A program made the position numbers and the translations under genes. A DNA stretch of 64,000 bases from Trebonia sp963785645. Lineage in GTDB: Bacteria; Actinomycetota; Actinomycetes; Streptosporangiales; Streptosporangiaceae. This document shows positions 1 to 8,644 of this stretch, in pieces. The stretch spans positions 62,001 through 126,000 of the forward strand of contig CAWAWG010000019.1 of assembly GCA_963785645.1 (NCBI GenBank), read 5' to 3'. Position 1 is the stretch's first letter. Each line of letters opens with the position of its first letter. The notes under the pieces were generated by a model. That model saw nothing but the letters and a program-made list of their open reading frames with translations, made no database searches and was not told where the DNA came from.

Positions 1-11
1 CCGTGCTGCCG

Positions 12-269
12 CTACTGCGGCGCCGCCATGTGCTGTACCGCGAGACGCCCGAATACCATCGAGGCCGCGATCGACATCCCGGCCCCTGGGTAAACGCGTC
101 CCGACACGGGGGCTGAGGCGTTTCCTGTCGCGTAGAGACCGGTGACCGGAGCGCCGTCTTCAGCCAGCACCCGGGCGTGCTTATCGGTTAGCAGTCCGCC
201 GCAGGTGCCGACATCGCCCGGGTATATCGCTACCGCGTAAAACGGGGCTTGCAGCAGCGGCCCAAGGCA
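12..269 (-). pseudogene. C-terminal fragment of FAD-dependent 3-ketosteroid-dehydrogenase-like oxidoreductase
   Basis: Reading the minus strand from 269 to the stop at 12-14 gives 85 codons with the typical C-terminal end of KstD/fumarate-reductase-type flavoproteins: a PFYAV segment, then PGDVGTCGGLLTD, then GLYATGNASAPVSG and YPGAGMSI. In the KstD family this end supplies a catalytic Tyr/Gly pair and FAD contacts. The fragment has no start codon. It continues exactly the reading that breaks off at about 1665 in the flavoprotein fragment at 1608-3047. The two pieces are separated by the ISAs1-type element. Rejoined through one copy of a 4-bp ATAT they make an in-frame protein of about 548 residues. 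The assignment to the flavoprotein family is firm; the steroid substrate is inference from family membership. Confidence 0.85.
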
Positions 270-273
270 ATAT

Positions 274-1658
274 ACTGTCTTGTCCTACGCTATGTAGCTA
301 TGAACTGAAGGGCTCGCGTCCGGTCGCCAGCTACCCACTCCGTACTTTCCTTGATTTTATTGATACCTTTTAGCCGGATTAGCCCCATTGCAAGGCTGTG
401 GATGCTCGCGAGGACCTGCGGCCCGTCTCCGGTCCATGTCTGATTATGATCCTCGCGGTATACCGTGTCGCGGGGGTAATGGCTCATATTTTCAATTCCC
501 CAATGACTTCTCTTGTGCCGGTTCAGCGTGGCAGCGCTCATTCCATTTGCGTCGGCACTGGTGAGCAGCAGTACCATTTCCTTGCCGATCCGGTCGCCGG
601 AGACCTCGAATACCTCGCGTATGATAATGGCGGCTTGCGCGGCCCCGGGGAAGTCGATCCCGCCTGCGTCTGCGGTCCAGCAGGACCATGTCTTTCGCTT
701 GCCGCGGGAACGGTCTTCCATGATGTCGTGGGCCTCTCCGCGGAGAAACGGCAAGACGGCGTCGAATGCGGCGCGCTGCAAGGTCGGCTGGTTGCCCTTG
801 ACGGTCATGATGTAATGCCATCCTGGTCTTTTCCTGATGGCTTCCGCAGTTTCTTTCTGGGTATGAGCCGCGTCAAGCGTGAATACTGCCGGATCACTTT
901 CCGGAACCGGCATGGATTCCAGCAGTGAGCTCGCCCGGGTGGTCTCGTTCGTGCCGTCTGGCACCCTGACCTGGGCAACAGTGATCCCTTCCTCCCGAAT
1001 CATGGCGGAGAACAGGGTTACCTGCTCGTTTTCCGTGGTCCACGCGCCGCGCATTACCTTCCCGTCTACAGAGATATTCCACTGGCCTTCCATGTTTGCC
1101 GCAGACTGTGCGGCGAGCCAGCTCCCGGTCACCCTGTCCATGCGATCGCCGTCAATCCCGGAGAGCACCAGGCGGATTGTCCATTTACTCGGGCACTTGT
1201 ACCTCGACCTGAACCAGTCCCATTCGGCGCCCAGTTTCCCTAGTAGCGACTCCGTCATGTCACGGGCCTTCCTGGCGATCTCGGAGTATCCCTTCGCTCC
1301 CGCCAGAGCGGCAACGACACAGACCGCTAGGACGAACGTCAGCGGGTGCTGCTTTCCTCTCGCCCTGCGCGGGTCGCCGATGGCTTCGAGCATTTCGAGA
1401 AGGCTTGATATGTCGGCATTCGAGCAGAATTCACGGGATGCGGGGCAGTTGCAGTTTGACTGCGCGTACGAACAATGGGAGAATAGCAACCGATGGCCTT
1501 CTCTTACTGAATTATGGATGTGTGGTAACAACCATTATTCACGAAAAAGAGAGGGCCATCTTCTGTTATTGGAGAAGTTGCAGGTAAACAGCCCGGGATA
1601 TTTCGCGCTATCCCGCGCGGAGCTTTCCCACCTTCCTGCAGCCGACCAGTTGACTACC
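274..1658 (-). mobile_element. ISAs1-type insertion sequence inside a flavoprotein gene
   Basis: About 1.39 kb lies between the two halves of the flavoprotein gene and contains one transposase gene. The edges are inferred from where flavoprotein homology stops: CLGPL codons end at 269 and the NPN codons begin at 1665. The tetranucleotide ATAT occurs at 270-273 and again at 1659-1662, and removing one copy with the insert restores an open frame. I could not find convincing terminal inverted repeats. ISAs1 elements usually give 8-10 bp duplications, so the exact ends remain uncertain by a few bases. Confidence 0.65.
290..1531 (-). CDS. ISAs1 family transposase
   Basis: This 413-residue protein matches the ISAs1/H-repeat DDE transposases. 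An N-terminal associated domain (about residues 40-130) carries the family pattern DPRRARGKQHPL followed by a hydrophobic stretch and GYSEIARKA. The DDE catalytic core follows: first Asp in SVDGKVMRG, second Asp in FTLDAAHTQ, and the Glu in HWGIENMSHY. The C-terminus ends with the usual LxSIHSLAMGLIR region. The length is slightly above the family norm because the first 35-40 residues before the conserved domain look non-homologous, so the true start may be internal. All three catalytic residues are present, so it may be active. It lies inside, and in the same orientation as, the flavoprotein gene it interrupts. Confidence 0.88.
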   Translation of the reverse strand: MLPHIHNSVREGHRLLFSHCSYAQSNCNCPASREFCSNADISSLLEMLEAIGDPRRARGKQHPLTFVLAVCVVAALAGAKGYSEIARKARDMTESLLGKLGAEWDWFRSRYKCPSKWTIRLVLSGIDGDRMDRVTGSWLAAQSAANMEGQWNISVDGKVMRGAWTTENEQVTLFSAMIREEGITVAQVRVPDGTNETTRASSLLESMPVPESDPAVFTLDAAHTQKETAEAIRKRPGWHYIMTVKGNQPTLQRAAFDAVLPFLRGEAHDIMEDRSRGKRKTWSCWTADAGGIDFPGAAQAAIIIREVFEVSGDRIGKEMVLLLTSADANGMSAATLNRHKRSHWGIENMSHYPRDTVYREDHNQTWTGDGPQVLASIHSLAMGLIRLKGINKIKESTEWVAGDRTRALQFIAT

Positions 1659-3047
1659 ATATGTGTTCGGGTTGGGCTTGTTGGCGGGGTCGCCGAAGTG
1701 CAGGTCGTAAGGGACCTCTCCGCGATGGAAGTCATCGTCGCGGCCAGCCCGGGCGAATTCATTGAACCGGGTGACGGTCCCGCTGAGCCCGTCGGCGTCG
1801 ATCCCGCACTGCTTGGCCAGTTCCGGGATGCTCTCCGCCGTCTTGATCATGCCGCTCTTCGTCCACGAGCGCGGAGTAATCCACGGTGGCCGCATGCCGA
1901 ATACGTACCGGCGGCGGTACGTACGGTCGAAGATGAGCCAGCACGGCACCGCCGGCACTTCCGCGTGGCGCTTCAGTATCCACTGTCCGACTTCCATGTA
2001 CGGAACGGCTTCATTGAAGAAGCGCTGGCCTGACGAATCCACGATGATCGAGCCGGGAAGGTTCCGCTCGTACTGCGCGAATTGCACCCGCCCGTCTGGC
2101 GGCATGCGCATCGCGGGCATCCACCACGCTTCATCCATCAGCGCGGTGGTTCCGCCGAGGCTCATGCCCAGTTCGATCCCGTCACCCTGATCACCCGTAT
2201 TCGCCAAGGTCCAGGCGGTCCCGACCGGCTTGGGCGAGTACTGCTCGCGCATCTTCTCGTTTCGCGCGAACCCGCCGGTTGCGATCAGCACACCTCGCCT
2301 GACCCTCACGAGCGTCACCTCGCCGCCCCGCGTCACCGTCATCGAGGTTATGCGCCCGTTCTCGACGACCGGTTCGGCCGCGACGCTCTCAGTCCAGACC
2401 GGTATCTGTTCGCGCTGGACTTCAAGTAGCAGCTGGCCGACCAGGCCCCGGCCCATGGAGAGAACATCCTCTCCGCGGAGCCGAGCCGATATCGTCCGTT
2501 GCGTCGCCCTTACCAGGGTCAGGAAATTACCAAGCGACCGCGCACCGCGGTACACGCTTCCGTTCTCCCGGGAGAGGGTCACCAGCGGCGCCGCCCGCGG
2601 GGGCAGCTTCTCCAGCAGCCAGCCCAAGGGGCGGCCGTCGACGAAGTCCGACTCGACCGAACGGCCCGGATTGAGCCCGCCGGGAAGCTGGGCGTAATAG
2701 TCCGGGTGCCATGAGTGCACAAGCCGGACCCGCCGCCGCTGAAGAAATGCCGACATGTCGATTGCCCCGTCGACAAAGGCCGCCTGACGTTCGGGTGAGG
2801 CGGACGGTCCGGCGTCACCGATGACAGCCGCCAGGTACTGGCGAGCGAGTTCCGGACTGTCCTTGACACCAGAACTCGCCAGCAGCGGATTGCACGGGAG
2901 CCAGATACCGCCGCCCGATATCCCGGACGAGCCGCCCAGGCGGGCCGACTTCTCGACGACGAGGGCCTGGAGGCCAAGTTCTTTCGCGGTCAGCGCGGAA
3001 ACCAGGCCGCCGGCTCCGCTGCCGAGTACGAGCACATCGACCGTCAT
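1608..3047 (-). pseudogene. N-terminal 85 percent of FAD-dependent 3-ketosteroid-dehydrogenase-like oxidoreductase, interrupted by IS
   Basis: The first residues give a Rossmann FAD site, VLVLGSGAGGLVSALTA, then VEKSARLGGSSGISGGGIWLP, and later IATGGFARN, all typical of the KstD/FAD_binding_2 family that desaturates 3-ketosteroids or related cyclic ketones. I start at ATG 3047, which puts the Rossmann motif at the N-terminus; an upstream in-frame start exists at 3116. Homology ends at the NPN codons near 1665. The last 19 codons before the stop at 1608 come from insertion-sequence DNA. The missing end, with its catalytic Tyr region, lies at 12-269. The gene is first in a minus-strand run of acyl-CoA catabolism genes. 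It should be inactive as it stands. Confidence 0.87.
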
Positions 3048-3485
3048 CTCCGCCGCTGGCCGAGCCTGCGTCAATATCCTCACTCCGTTCTGGCGAATAT
3101 GAGAGGCCGGAACCATGAGAGGTCACGACAGTCGGCCTGGCAGCGCCCCAGGACGCACGCTTCCTGAGCTGCCCGGCACGAGCTAGGCCGATCGTAAATC
3201 CGCCATTCGGCAGTGTCAACGCTTGTATTGAAAAACAAGCAGGCGGTGGCGGTTGGCAAGTTTCACCGTCCGCCACGTGCGCGACCTAGTCAGCATCGCG
3301 CCAACCACCGCCAAGGCTCGGCTCTCAGCTTGCCAGCGCCGATGACAGCGTCGTTTGAAACCTCGCCAAGGAGGTGAACGAGACGGGTCGGTATCTCATT
3401 TATCAACGAATACGTTGACTTTGGCCGCTCCCGGTAATCGGGATATCGAGCCGCGGGCTTATCGTCAACGACGGGGTTGCCGCGG
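3048..3485. other. intergenic region, no gene supported
   Basis: These 440 bases separate the flavoprotein gene from the alpha/beta hydrolase gene. Open frames here are shadows without recognisable domains. I see no clear terminator, RNA or repeat. Confidence 0.5.
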
Positions 3486-4403
3486 TCAGGGAGTGATCCA
3501 GCCGGCCAGGAGGGTGCGCAGCGCGGCCACCAGGGGCAGCGGCTGGTCGAGCATGACGTGATGGCCGGCGGCAGGCAACTCGACCACCGTGGCCGCCTGG
3601 CCGAACTGCAGCCGACAGGACTGAGCCATTTCCGGGGTCATCAGCCCGTGTTCGGCGCGGAAGATGGCGACGGGGCAGCCCGGCCGCCCGGTCGGTGCCG
3701 ACCGTGACGGCGGCATCATCTTCGTGAACAGCCCCTGGTCGAACTTCCAGTACCACCCGTTGTCCCTGGCCGTCACCGACCAGGCGGCCACGTGATCGCG
3801 GATGTACGGCAGGACCGGCTGCTCGGGAACGAGGCGGAACCGGTCCAGGATGGCGTCCCTGCTCGGGTAGGCCCGCTGGGCGGCGAAGCCCATGTCGGGC
3901 ACCTGCCTCTTCGCGGGAGGTTGTCCCTCGTACAGGGGGCTGTCGATGACGACAATCCCGGTGAGAGCCGAGCCGTAGCGGCGGGCGGCGGTGATCGCGA
4001 CCATGCCGCCGAGGCTGTGGCCAATGATGACCGGCGGTCCGGTGATCTCCGCGGCGGACGCGACCGCCATGATCTCATCCGCCCACTGGCCGAAGTCATA
4101 GCGATCCCGCCAGTCGCTGTCACCGTGGCCGGACATGCTCAGCGCCGCGACGCGCAGCCCTTCGTCCCGCGACGGGGACCCGGCCAGGAACGGCGCGACG
4201 GGATCCCACCAGTGCGCGTGCGCGGCGGTGCCGTGGACGAGCACCACGCCGGGCCGCCCCGCGCGGCCCCAGGTGCGGTAAGAGATGCGCGCCCCGGTCA
4301 CCGGCACGCAGGCGTCCGCGGCCGGGGCGGCCAGGGCCTCGGTGAACCAGCGGGGCGGCGACCCGGCTCCGGCCGCCACCACGGGTGCCATGTCAGTCGT
4401 CAC
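3486..4403 (-). CDS. alpha/beta hydrolase
   Basis: The 305-residue product is a standard alpha/beta-hydrolase. The oxyanion region VLVHGTAAHAHWW comes after about 50 residues, the nucleophile elbow is GHSLGGMV, an acid residue is expected near AEHGLMTPE, and the catalytic His is in the C-terminal GHHVM. There is no signal peptide, so it is cytosolic. In Cluster 1 it could hydrolyse an ester or a carbon-carbon bond of a ring-cleavage intermediate, but the sequence does not fix the substrate. The ATG at 4403 gives a normal length for the family. It lies 173 bp downstream of the amidohydrolase gene on the same strand. Confidence 0.85.
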   Translation of the reverse strand: MTTDMAPVVAAGAGSPPRWFTEALAAPAADACVPVTGARISYRTWGRAGRPGVVLVHGTAAHAHWWDPVAPFLAGSPSRDEGLRVAALSMSGHGDSDWRDRYDFGQWADEIMAVASAAEITGPPVIIGHSLGGMVAITAARRYGSALTGIVVIDSPLYEGQPPAKRQVPDMGFAAQRAYPSRDAILDRFRLVPEQPVLPYIRDHVAAWSVTARDNGWYWKFDQGLFTKMMPPSRSAPTGRPGCPVAIFRAEHGLMTPEMAQSCRLQFGQAATVVELPAAGHHVMLDQPLPLVAALRTLLAGWITP

Positions 4404-4576
4404 GGCTTAGCGAGCCTCGATGACCGTGCCTTCACGATGACTACCTCTGCCATTGGGTGAAGTCTCCTTGCTTAACTTAATCGGGACGGGGCGGCGGTGC
4501 TTCCTTGGGCTGCGTTCAGGTTGCCGGGGCCGGCGTGGCCGCGGCGAAGCTTCCCGGGTCGGCCATCGGCATTCCC

Positions 4577-5440
4577 CTACTGGCCGATCTTGAGCAGCCG
4601 GCGGGCGTTCTGCGACAGGAACTTGGGCCAGACCTCATCCTTGAACGGGACCTGCGGCATGTCGGTGAAGATGCGCTCCAGGGTCAGGCCCATCGGGAAG
4701 TACCCGGCGTACAGGATCTTGTCCGCGCCCCGGGTGTTGGCGTAGTCGATGACCGCCTGCGGATAGTACCTGGGCGCGAACGCGGAGGTGGAGTAGTAGA
4801 GGTTGGGCCACTTGAGCATCAGCTTGACCGCGAGCTGCTCCCACGGCTCGCAGCCGTGCCGGGTTACGAAGACCAGGTCAGGGAAGTCGTACATGACCGG
4901 GTCGATGCGGGAGACCTCCTGCGGGGCGAACTTGAGCCGCGGCCCGGGCACGCCCGCGCAGCAGAAGATCGGGATGTCCAGGTCCACGCAGGTCTGGTAG
5001 ACCGGGTACATCTTCGGGTCGTCGATCGGGACCTGCGGGAACGCGCCCGACGGAAACGCGCCGACCGCCCGGATGCCGAATTCCTCGTACTCCCGCCTCA
5101 TCTGGCGGACGGTGCCGGTGACGTCGTTCGGGTCGCCGACGTTGCCCGACGGCACGAAGCGGTCGGGGTGCTGCTTCAGCGCCCGCCGCGAGATCTCGTC
5201 GCTCACCGAGATGAGCGCGACCTCGATGCCGAACCGGTCCATCTCGTGCAAGGTGACGGCGACCGGGTCGTCCGTCGGCAGGTCGTGCGGCACGTCCTTG
5301 AACATGTACTCGGCCGGGAACCGCATGTCCTTGGACGCCTGGTCCTTGGTCTGCCGGCGGATGAAGTCGTAGACCGCGTCGCCCTTCTGCGGGAAGCCGA
5401 TCATCGTCTCCACGATGCCGATGCCCGATGGCATGCCCAT
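4577..5440 (-). CDS. amidohydrolase family (ACMSD-like) protein
   Basis: The 287-residue protein has the TIM-barrel layout of the amidohydrolase-2 group: a dimer/active-site segment VALISVSDEISRRALKQHPDRF, then GIRAVGAFPSG, then FVTRHGCEPWEQ, which supplies a barrel His. The usual N-terminal HxH metal site is not visible. The conserved GSDxP motif near the end is replaced by YAGYFPMG, so a metal-binding Asp appears to be missing. It may therefore be a decarboxylase- or hydratase-like variant, or catalytically unusual. The ATG at 5440 is preceded by AAGGAAAG at about 8-nt spacing. Together with the larger amidohydrolase at 6321-7535 it flanks the enoyl-CoA hydratase, a pairing seen in steroid- and terpenoid-type catabolic clusters. 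Confidence 0.8.
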   Translation of the reverse strand: MGMPSGIGIVETMIGFPQKGDAVYDFIRRQTKDQASKDMRFPAEYMFKDVPHDLPTDDPVAVTLHEMDRFGIEVALISVSDEISRRALKQHPDRFVPSGNVGDPNDVTGTVRQMRREYEEFGIRAVGAFPSGAFPQVPIDDPKMYPVYQTCVDLDIPIFCCAGVPGPRLKFAPQEVSRIDPVMYDFPDLVFVTRHGCEPWEQLAVKLMLKWPNLYYSTSAFAPRYYPQAVIDYANTRGADKILYAGYFPMGLTLERIFTDMPQVPFKDEVWPKFLSQNARRLLKIGQ

Positions 5441-5459
5441 GATCGTTCTTTCCTTCAGT

Positions 5460-5499
5460 TTCCTAGTTGCGGCGCCGGCTTCCTAGTTGCGGCGCCGGC
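5460..5499. repeat. perfect 20-bp tandem duplication
   Basis: Two identical 20-bp units, 5460-5479 and 5480-5499, lie just downstream of the enoyl-CoA hydratase gene. The unit contains GGCGCC. It could be slippage or an assembly artefact. Confidence 0.85.
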
Positions 5500-5523
5500 C
5501 CAGATGGACACGAGGCGCCCGGG

Positions 5524-6324
5524 TCAGTGCCCCGTGAAGCGGGGCTCGCGCTTCTCCGCGAACGCACGCGGCCCCTCCTTGGCATCGTCGCTGGCCAGGA
5601 CGCCCCGGGAGATCTTCGATTCGATCGCGAAGGCCTCCTCCCACGGCCGGTTGTACGCCTCTAGTACGGCGCGCTTGATGCTGCGGACGGCAAGGGGCCC
5701 GTTGCGGCAGATGCGCTCGGCGATCGCGGCGGCCGTGGGCATCAGCTCGGCGTGCGGCACCACGCGGTTGATCAGCCCGATGGCCAGTGCCTCCGGGGCC
5801 GTTACCGGGTCGCCGGTGAGCAGGATCTCCATCGCCCGCGCCCAAGGCACCTGCTGAGGCAGGCGGACATGGGAGCCGCCGAAGGGGACGAGGCCCCAGT
5901 GCGGTTCGGGCAGCCCGAACGTCGCGTGCTCGCTCGCGACCCGGATGTCGGTGCCGAGGAGCAGTTCCGTCCCCCCGGCCAGCGCGTAGCCGTTCACCGC
6001 GGCGACGATCGGCTTGGTCACGTCCGAGAACGGGCGGCCGGCGCCCGCCTCCGCCCATGCCGTGTTGTCCGCAAGTGCAGTGCTTTCCGATGCCATCGAC
6101 GTCACCTGCGGTATGGCGGTCTTCAGGTCCGCCCCCGAGCAGAAGGCCTTGTCGCCCGCGCCGGTGACGATCATGACCCGCAGCTCGTCATCGGACTCGA
6201 AGTCGGCCGTGGCCTCCCCAAGCGCGCGGCCGAGCTCAGCCGAGATCGCGTTGTGCGCCTTCGGCCGGTTGAGGGTCACGGTCGCGATGGCGCCGTCCTT
6301 CTCGTAGATGAGATCTTCGGTCAT
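5524..6324 (-). CDS. enoyl-CoA hydratase/isomerase family protein
   Basis: The 266-residue crotonase begins MTEDLIYEKDGAIATVTLNRPKAHNAIS, typical of the family. It continues with the CoA-binding oxyanion segment DKAFCSGADLKT and the second oxyanion/active-site segment VNGYALAGGTELLLGTDIRVAS, then LPEPHWGLVPFGG. I chose ATG 6324, which overlaps the stop of the upstream amidohydrolase by four bases (ATGA), over a longer open frame that runs back to 6501 through non-homologous sequence. The overlap indicates translational coupling within one operon. It probably hydrates an unsaturated acyl-CoA in Cluster 1. The TELL segment has a Glu at the usual first catalytic position. Confidence 0.9.
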   Translation of the reverse strand: MTEDLIYEKDGAIATVTLNRPKAHNAISAELGRALGEATADFESDDELRVMIVTGAGDKAFCSGADLKTAIPQVTSMASESTALADNTAWAEAGAGRPFSDVTKPIVAAVNGYALAGGTELLLGTDIRVASEHATFGLPEPHWGLVPFGGSHVRLPQQVPWARAMEILLTGDPVTAPEALAIGLINRVVPHAELMPTAAAIAERICRNGPLAVRSIKRAVLEAYNRPWEEAFAIESKISRGVLASDDAKEGPRAFAEKREPRFTGH

Positions 6325-7535
6325 GCCACGTTCTCCAGCAGGGCCTCGTTCGGGTTTTCCGGCAGCTCGGTCAGCGGCTGGGCGGTCTCGCTGACCAGCG
6401 GGCCAAACCGGGACGCGGGCCCGGCGAGCTTGGCCAGGTCGAAGCCGTAGAGGGCGGCCGCGTTCTGCGCCAGCACCTTCCGCATGGCGGGCTCCGGCCA
6501 CTCGTGGAAGACCTGGCGCAGTGCGAGCTTGGAGTACGGGTACGTGCCCTCGTCGTGCGGGTAGTCACTGCCCCACATGAACCGGTCGATCCCGAGCGTG
6601 GTGCGGGCCGCCTCGGCATCGGCGATCTTCGGGAAGCTGACGCCCAGCCATACGTTCTGCTGGAAGTAATCGGTCGCGGACCTCGGCAGCGTCTGCTCGG
6701 GCTTGAAGCGGAGCTCGCCCATGCGTCCGGTGTCGCGGACCTGCTGCAGCGTGTCGTCCAGCCGGGCCAGCAGCGGCGGAAGCCACGCGCAGCCGGCCTC
6801 GGTCATGACGAACTTCAGCCGGGGGAACCGCTCGAAGACGCCGGACAGCAGCAGGAACAGCAGCGGCCGCTTGTGGTAGTGCTCGACCTCGGCGAGCATG
6901 ATCAGCGCCGAGGACGGGAACGGCGCGTAGGCCGGACTGCCGGTGCCGCCGTGCACGTTGACCGGGACCTCAAGGTCCTGGCAGGCGGCCCACAGCCGGT
7001 CGTAGTCCGGGTGGTTGAGCGGCTTGATCCAGGTGACGTCGGGCGGGATGTTCGGCAGCAGGACGCCGCCGCGCAGCCCGTGCTCCTTGATCCACGTGAC
7101 GTCCTCGATGGCGTCGTCGATGTCGTTGATGAAGATCTGGCCGATGCCGGCCCGGCGCTCCGGCGACCGGCCGCAGAAGTCCTCCAGCCACCGGTTGTGC
7201 GCCTGGATCCCGGCGCGCCGCCGCTCGTAGTCCTCCGTCGACGGCGGCGGGGCGAACAGGACGAAGCTGGGGAAGAACGGCGGCACCGTGTTCGGGAAGA
7301 TCACCTCGCCGACCACGCCGTCCTCGTCCTGCTGGGAGTTGCGCATGTCGTCGTCCCAGTTGCGGAACCGCCGCTGGTCGCCGAGATCCTTGAACGGGTT
7401 CTGGTAGCGGCCGCGCCAGGCGTCGAAGTCGTCGCGGAACCTCGGGTCGAGGAACTCCCGGTACTGCGCGTGGCTGCCCCCGGCGTGCGTGTCCGCCGAG
7501 ATCACCGTGTAGCGGTCGGACGCGTTTTCTGCCAA
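6321..7535 (-). CDS. amidohydrolase family protein (amidohydrolase-2)
   Basis: The 404-residue protein begins with VISADTHAGG, the D-x-H start of the amidohydrolase-2 fold. It continues with VPVNVHGGTGSPAY, then MTEAGCAWLPPLLARLDD and FMWGSDYPHDEGTYPYS, which carries the conserved Asp. Unlike the smaller paralogue at 4577-5440 the metal-binding motifs look intact, so it may be a metal-dependent hydrolase or decarboxylase. The family commonly sits in steroid, terpene and aromatic catabolic clusters. Translation of the downstream enoyl-CoA hydratase is coupled through an ATGA overlap. Six bases upstream of its start lies the stop of a truncated acyl-CoA ligase, showing that a ligase gene once preceded it in the operon. 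Confidence 0.88.
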   Translation of the reverse strand: MAENASDRYTVISADTHAGGSHAQYREFLDPRFRDDFDAWRGRYQNPFKDLGDQRRFRNWDDDMRNSQQDEDGVVGEVIFPNTVPPFFPSFVLFAPPPSTEDYERRRAGIQAHNRWLEDFCGRSPERRAGIGQIFINDIDDAIEDVTWIKEHGLRGGVLLPNIPPDVTWIKPLNHPDYDRLWAACQDLEVPVNVHGGTGSPAYAPFPSSALIMLAEVEHYHKRPLLFLLLSGVFERFPRLKFVMTEAGCAWLPPLLARLDDTLQQVRDTGRMGELRFKPEQTLPRSATDYFQQNVWLGVSFPKIADAEAARTTLGIDRFMWGSDYPHDEGTYPYSKLALRQVFHEWPEPAMRKVLAQNAAALYGFDLAKLAGPASRFGPLVSETAQPLTELPENPNEALLENVA

Positions 7536-7540
7536 CCTGA

Positions 7541-7640
7541 TCAGCTCCTTGCTGTAGGGGTTTGCGGGCTGGCGCGGCGGGCCTTTTCCTCGCGCTCCAG
7601 CTCGAGCTTCATCACCTTGCCGGTCTCGGTGCCGCTTCTT
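7541..7640 (-). pseudogene. C-terminal tail of an acyl-CoA ligase (AMP-binding family)
   Basis: In the minus frame ending at the stop 7541-7543 about 30 codons read SGTETGKVMKLELEREEKARR, which is the C-terminal TGK lysine region of acyl-CoA synthetases. Homology to the family stops at about 7640 and unrelated DNA follows. The N-terminal part of a ligase of the same family, in the same orientation, ends near 10870. The simplest reading is one ligase gene interrupted by the 7640-10870 insertion, with loss of the middle part of the enzyme. Confidence 0.65.
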
Positions 7641-7673
7641 CGGCCCTCGGGCCTGCCGCAGCCAGCGTTAACA

Positions 7674-7683
7674 TACTAGAACT
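7674..7683. promoter_or_regulatory. possible regulator half-site with AGTTCTA core
   Basis: The minus strand reads AGTTCTAGTA here, close to the AGTTCTATTA cores at 14161-14170 and 18802-18811. It lies upstream of the truncated ligase tail and the amidohydrolase operon. Confidence 0.3.
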
Positions 7684-8004
7684 GCATTCTCGTTCCTGCA
7701 AGACAGGCGGCAACTACCTTGCCCGCGCCCGCGTTCCGTCTCCGCCCGCGTGCGTGAAACACGAGTCCGTTCGGAAAGATCAAAAGCGTTATCCCGAACG
7801 AGGGGGCTCTTCGCTTACTCCGGTCACCCCATCGCCAAGGCGGCCGACGCGCCGTTTCGCCCGCCAGCACCGCGCTTACCCAGCGGCGCTATGCGCTTCT
7901 TGCTGTTATCCGCTAGCTAGCTCGATTAGCTGCACATCCACGGCTGCCGCAAGCGCCTCAACCCCAGCGGCCCGGCGATGGCGTCACCCCACATCGCAGG
8001 CCCA

Positions 8005-8055
8005 TTACATGAAATGTCCGGCATGTCGTGGCGCGCCAGCGCCACGACATGCCGG
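8005..8055. repeat. hairpin repeat, copy 1
   Basis: An ATGAAAT box is followed by a perfect 17-bp inverted repeat: arms 8018-8034 and 8039-8055, loop GCCA. The arm begins CCGGCATGTCGTGGCGC. Two further copies follow within 600 bp. Confidence 0.9.
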
Positions 8056-8182
8056 ACCGTAGGATGCCCAATCCGGCCATTCTCCGAGGACCAGTTCCTT
8101 ACGTGGAGGATTAGCAGGCTATAACCTGCGAATCCTCCACCTAAGAAAAATCCTCCGCGGTCATGAGGTCACCGACAGCTTG

Positions 8183-8234
8183 CATTTCATGAAATATCCG
8201 GCATGTCGTGGCGCGCCAGCGCCCGACATGCCGG
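8183..8234. repeat. hairpin repeat, copy 2
   Basis: The palindromic box ATTTCATGAAAT is followed by arms 8198-8208 (CCGGCATGTCG) and 8224-8234 (CGACATGCCGG), an inner GGCGC/GCGCC stem and the same GCCA loop. A single unpaired T breaks the stem. Confidence 0.9.
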
Positions 8235-8301
8235 AATCCGGAGCCGGAACATTGAGCCGAGAAGGCCCGGGCGAAGATAGTGGATCGTTGTACCCGCTAT
8301 C

Positions 8302-8527
8302 GCGCAACGCCAGGAACTCAGGAGACCGCTGTGACTGGTGATGAAGCTTGTCCTCCCCGGTCAGGGCGCCGGCGGCGACGCCGGCGGACATAGGGCCATT
8401 TCGTGTTCGGAAAATCATGTCAAAAAGGACATCTACTCGTCAGTACTGGCCCTATGCCGCTGACAACCGGAGAGCACGCCCCGGGACGCCCGCGGGCAGG
8501 CCACCGAACCACAACCCCTTAACTTCC
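8302..8527 (+). repeat. 226-bp dispersed repeat, copy 1 (other copy at 38506-38730)
   Basis: This block aligns along its length with the reverse complement of 38506-38730. Well-conserved boxes include CTGGTGATGAAG, CCGGTCAGGG, CATAGGGCCATTTCGTG, TACTCGTC, TACTGGCCCTA and CCCTTAACTTCC. A long-range stem is formed by CATAGGGCCA (8389-8398) and TGGCCCTATG (8447-8456) with a 48-nt loop; copy 2 keeps the stem except for one base near its end while the loop differs. Neither strand carries a convincing gene. A structured RNA or a non-autonomous mobile element would fit. Confidence 0.8.
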
Positions 8528-8593
8528 TGACGTTGCGCTATCGCGTATACAAACATCCACTATCTTTTGCGGCTCCCAAAGGGCCGCACGCCG

Positions 8594-8644
8594 GTTTCAT
8601 GAAATTTCGGGAGATGTCGTGGCGCGCCAGCGCCCGACATCTCC
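8594..8644. repeat. hairpin repeat, copy 3
   Basis: TTTCATGAAAT is followed by arms 8610-8619 (GGAGATGTCG) and 8635-8644 (CGACATCTCC) around the invariant GGCGC-GCCA-GCGCC core. The outer arms differ from copies 1 and 2 yet still pair, so base pairing has been conserved. Confidence 0.88.

Noticed and set aside
8161..8418. Short proteins encoded by the 226-bp repeat
   Set aside because: Both strands of both copies give similar peptides because the DNA itself is conserved; no start, ribosome site or domain supports translation.
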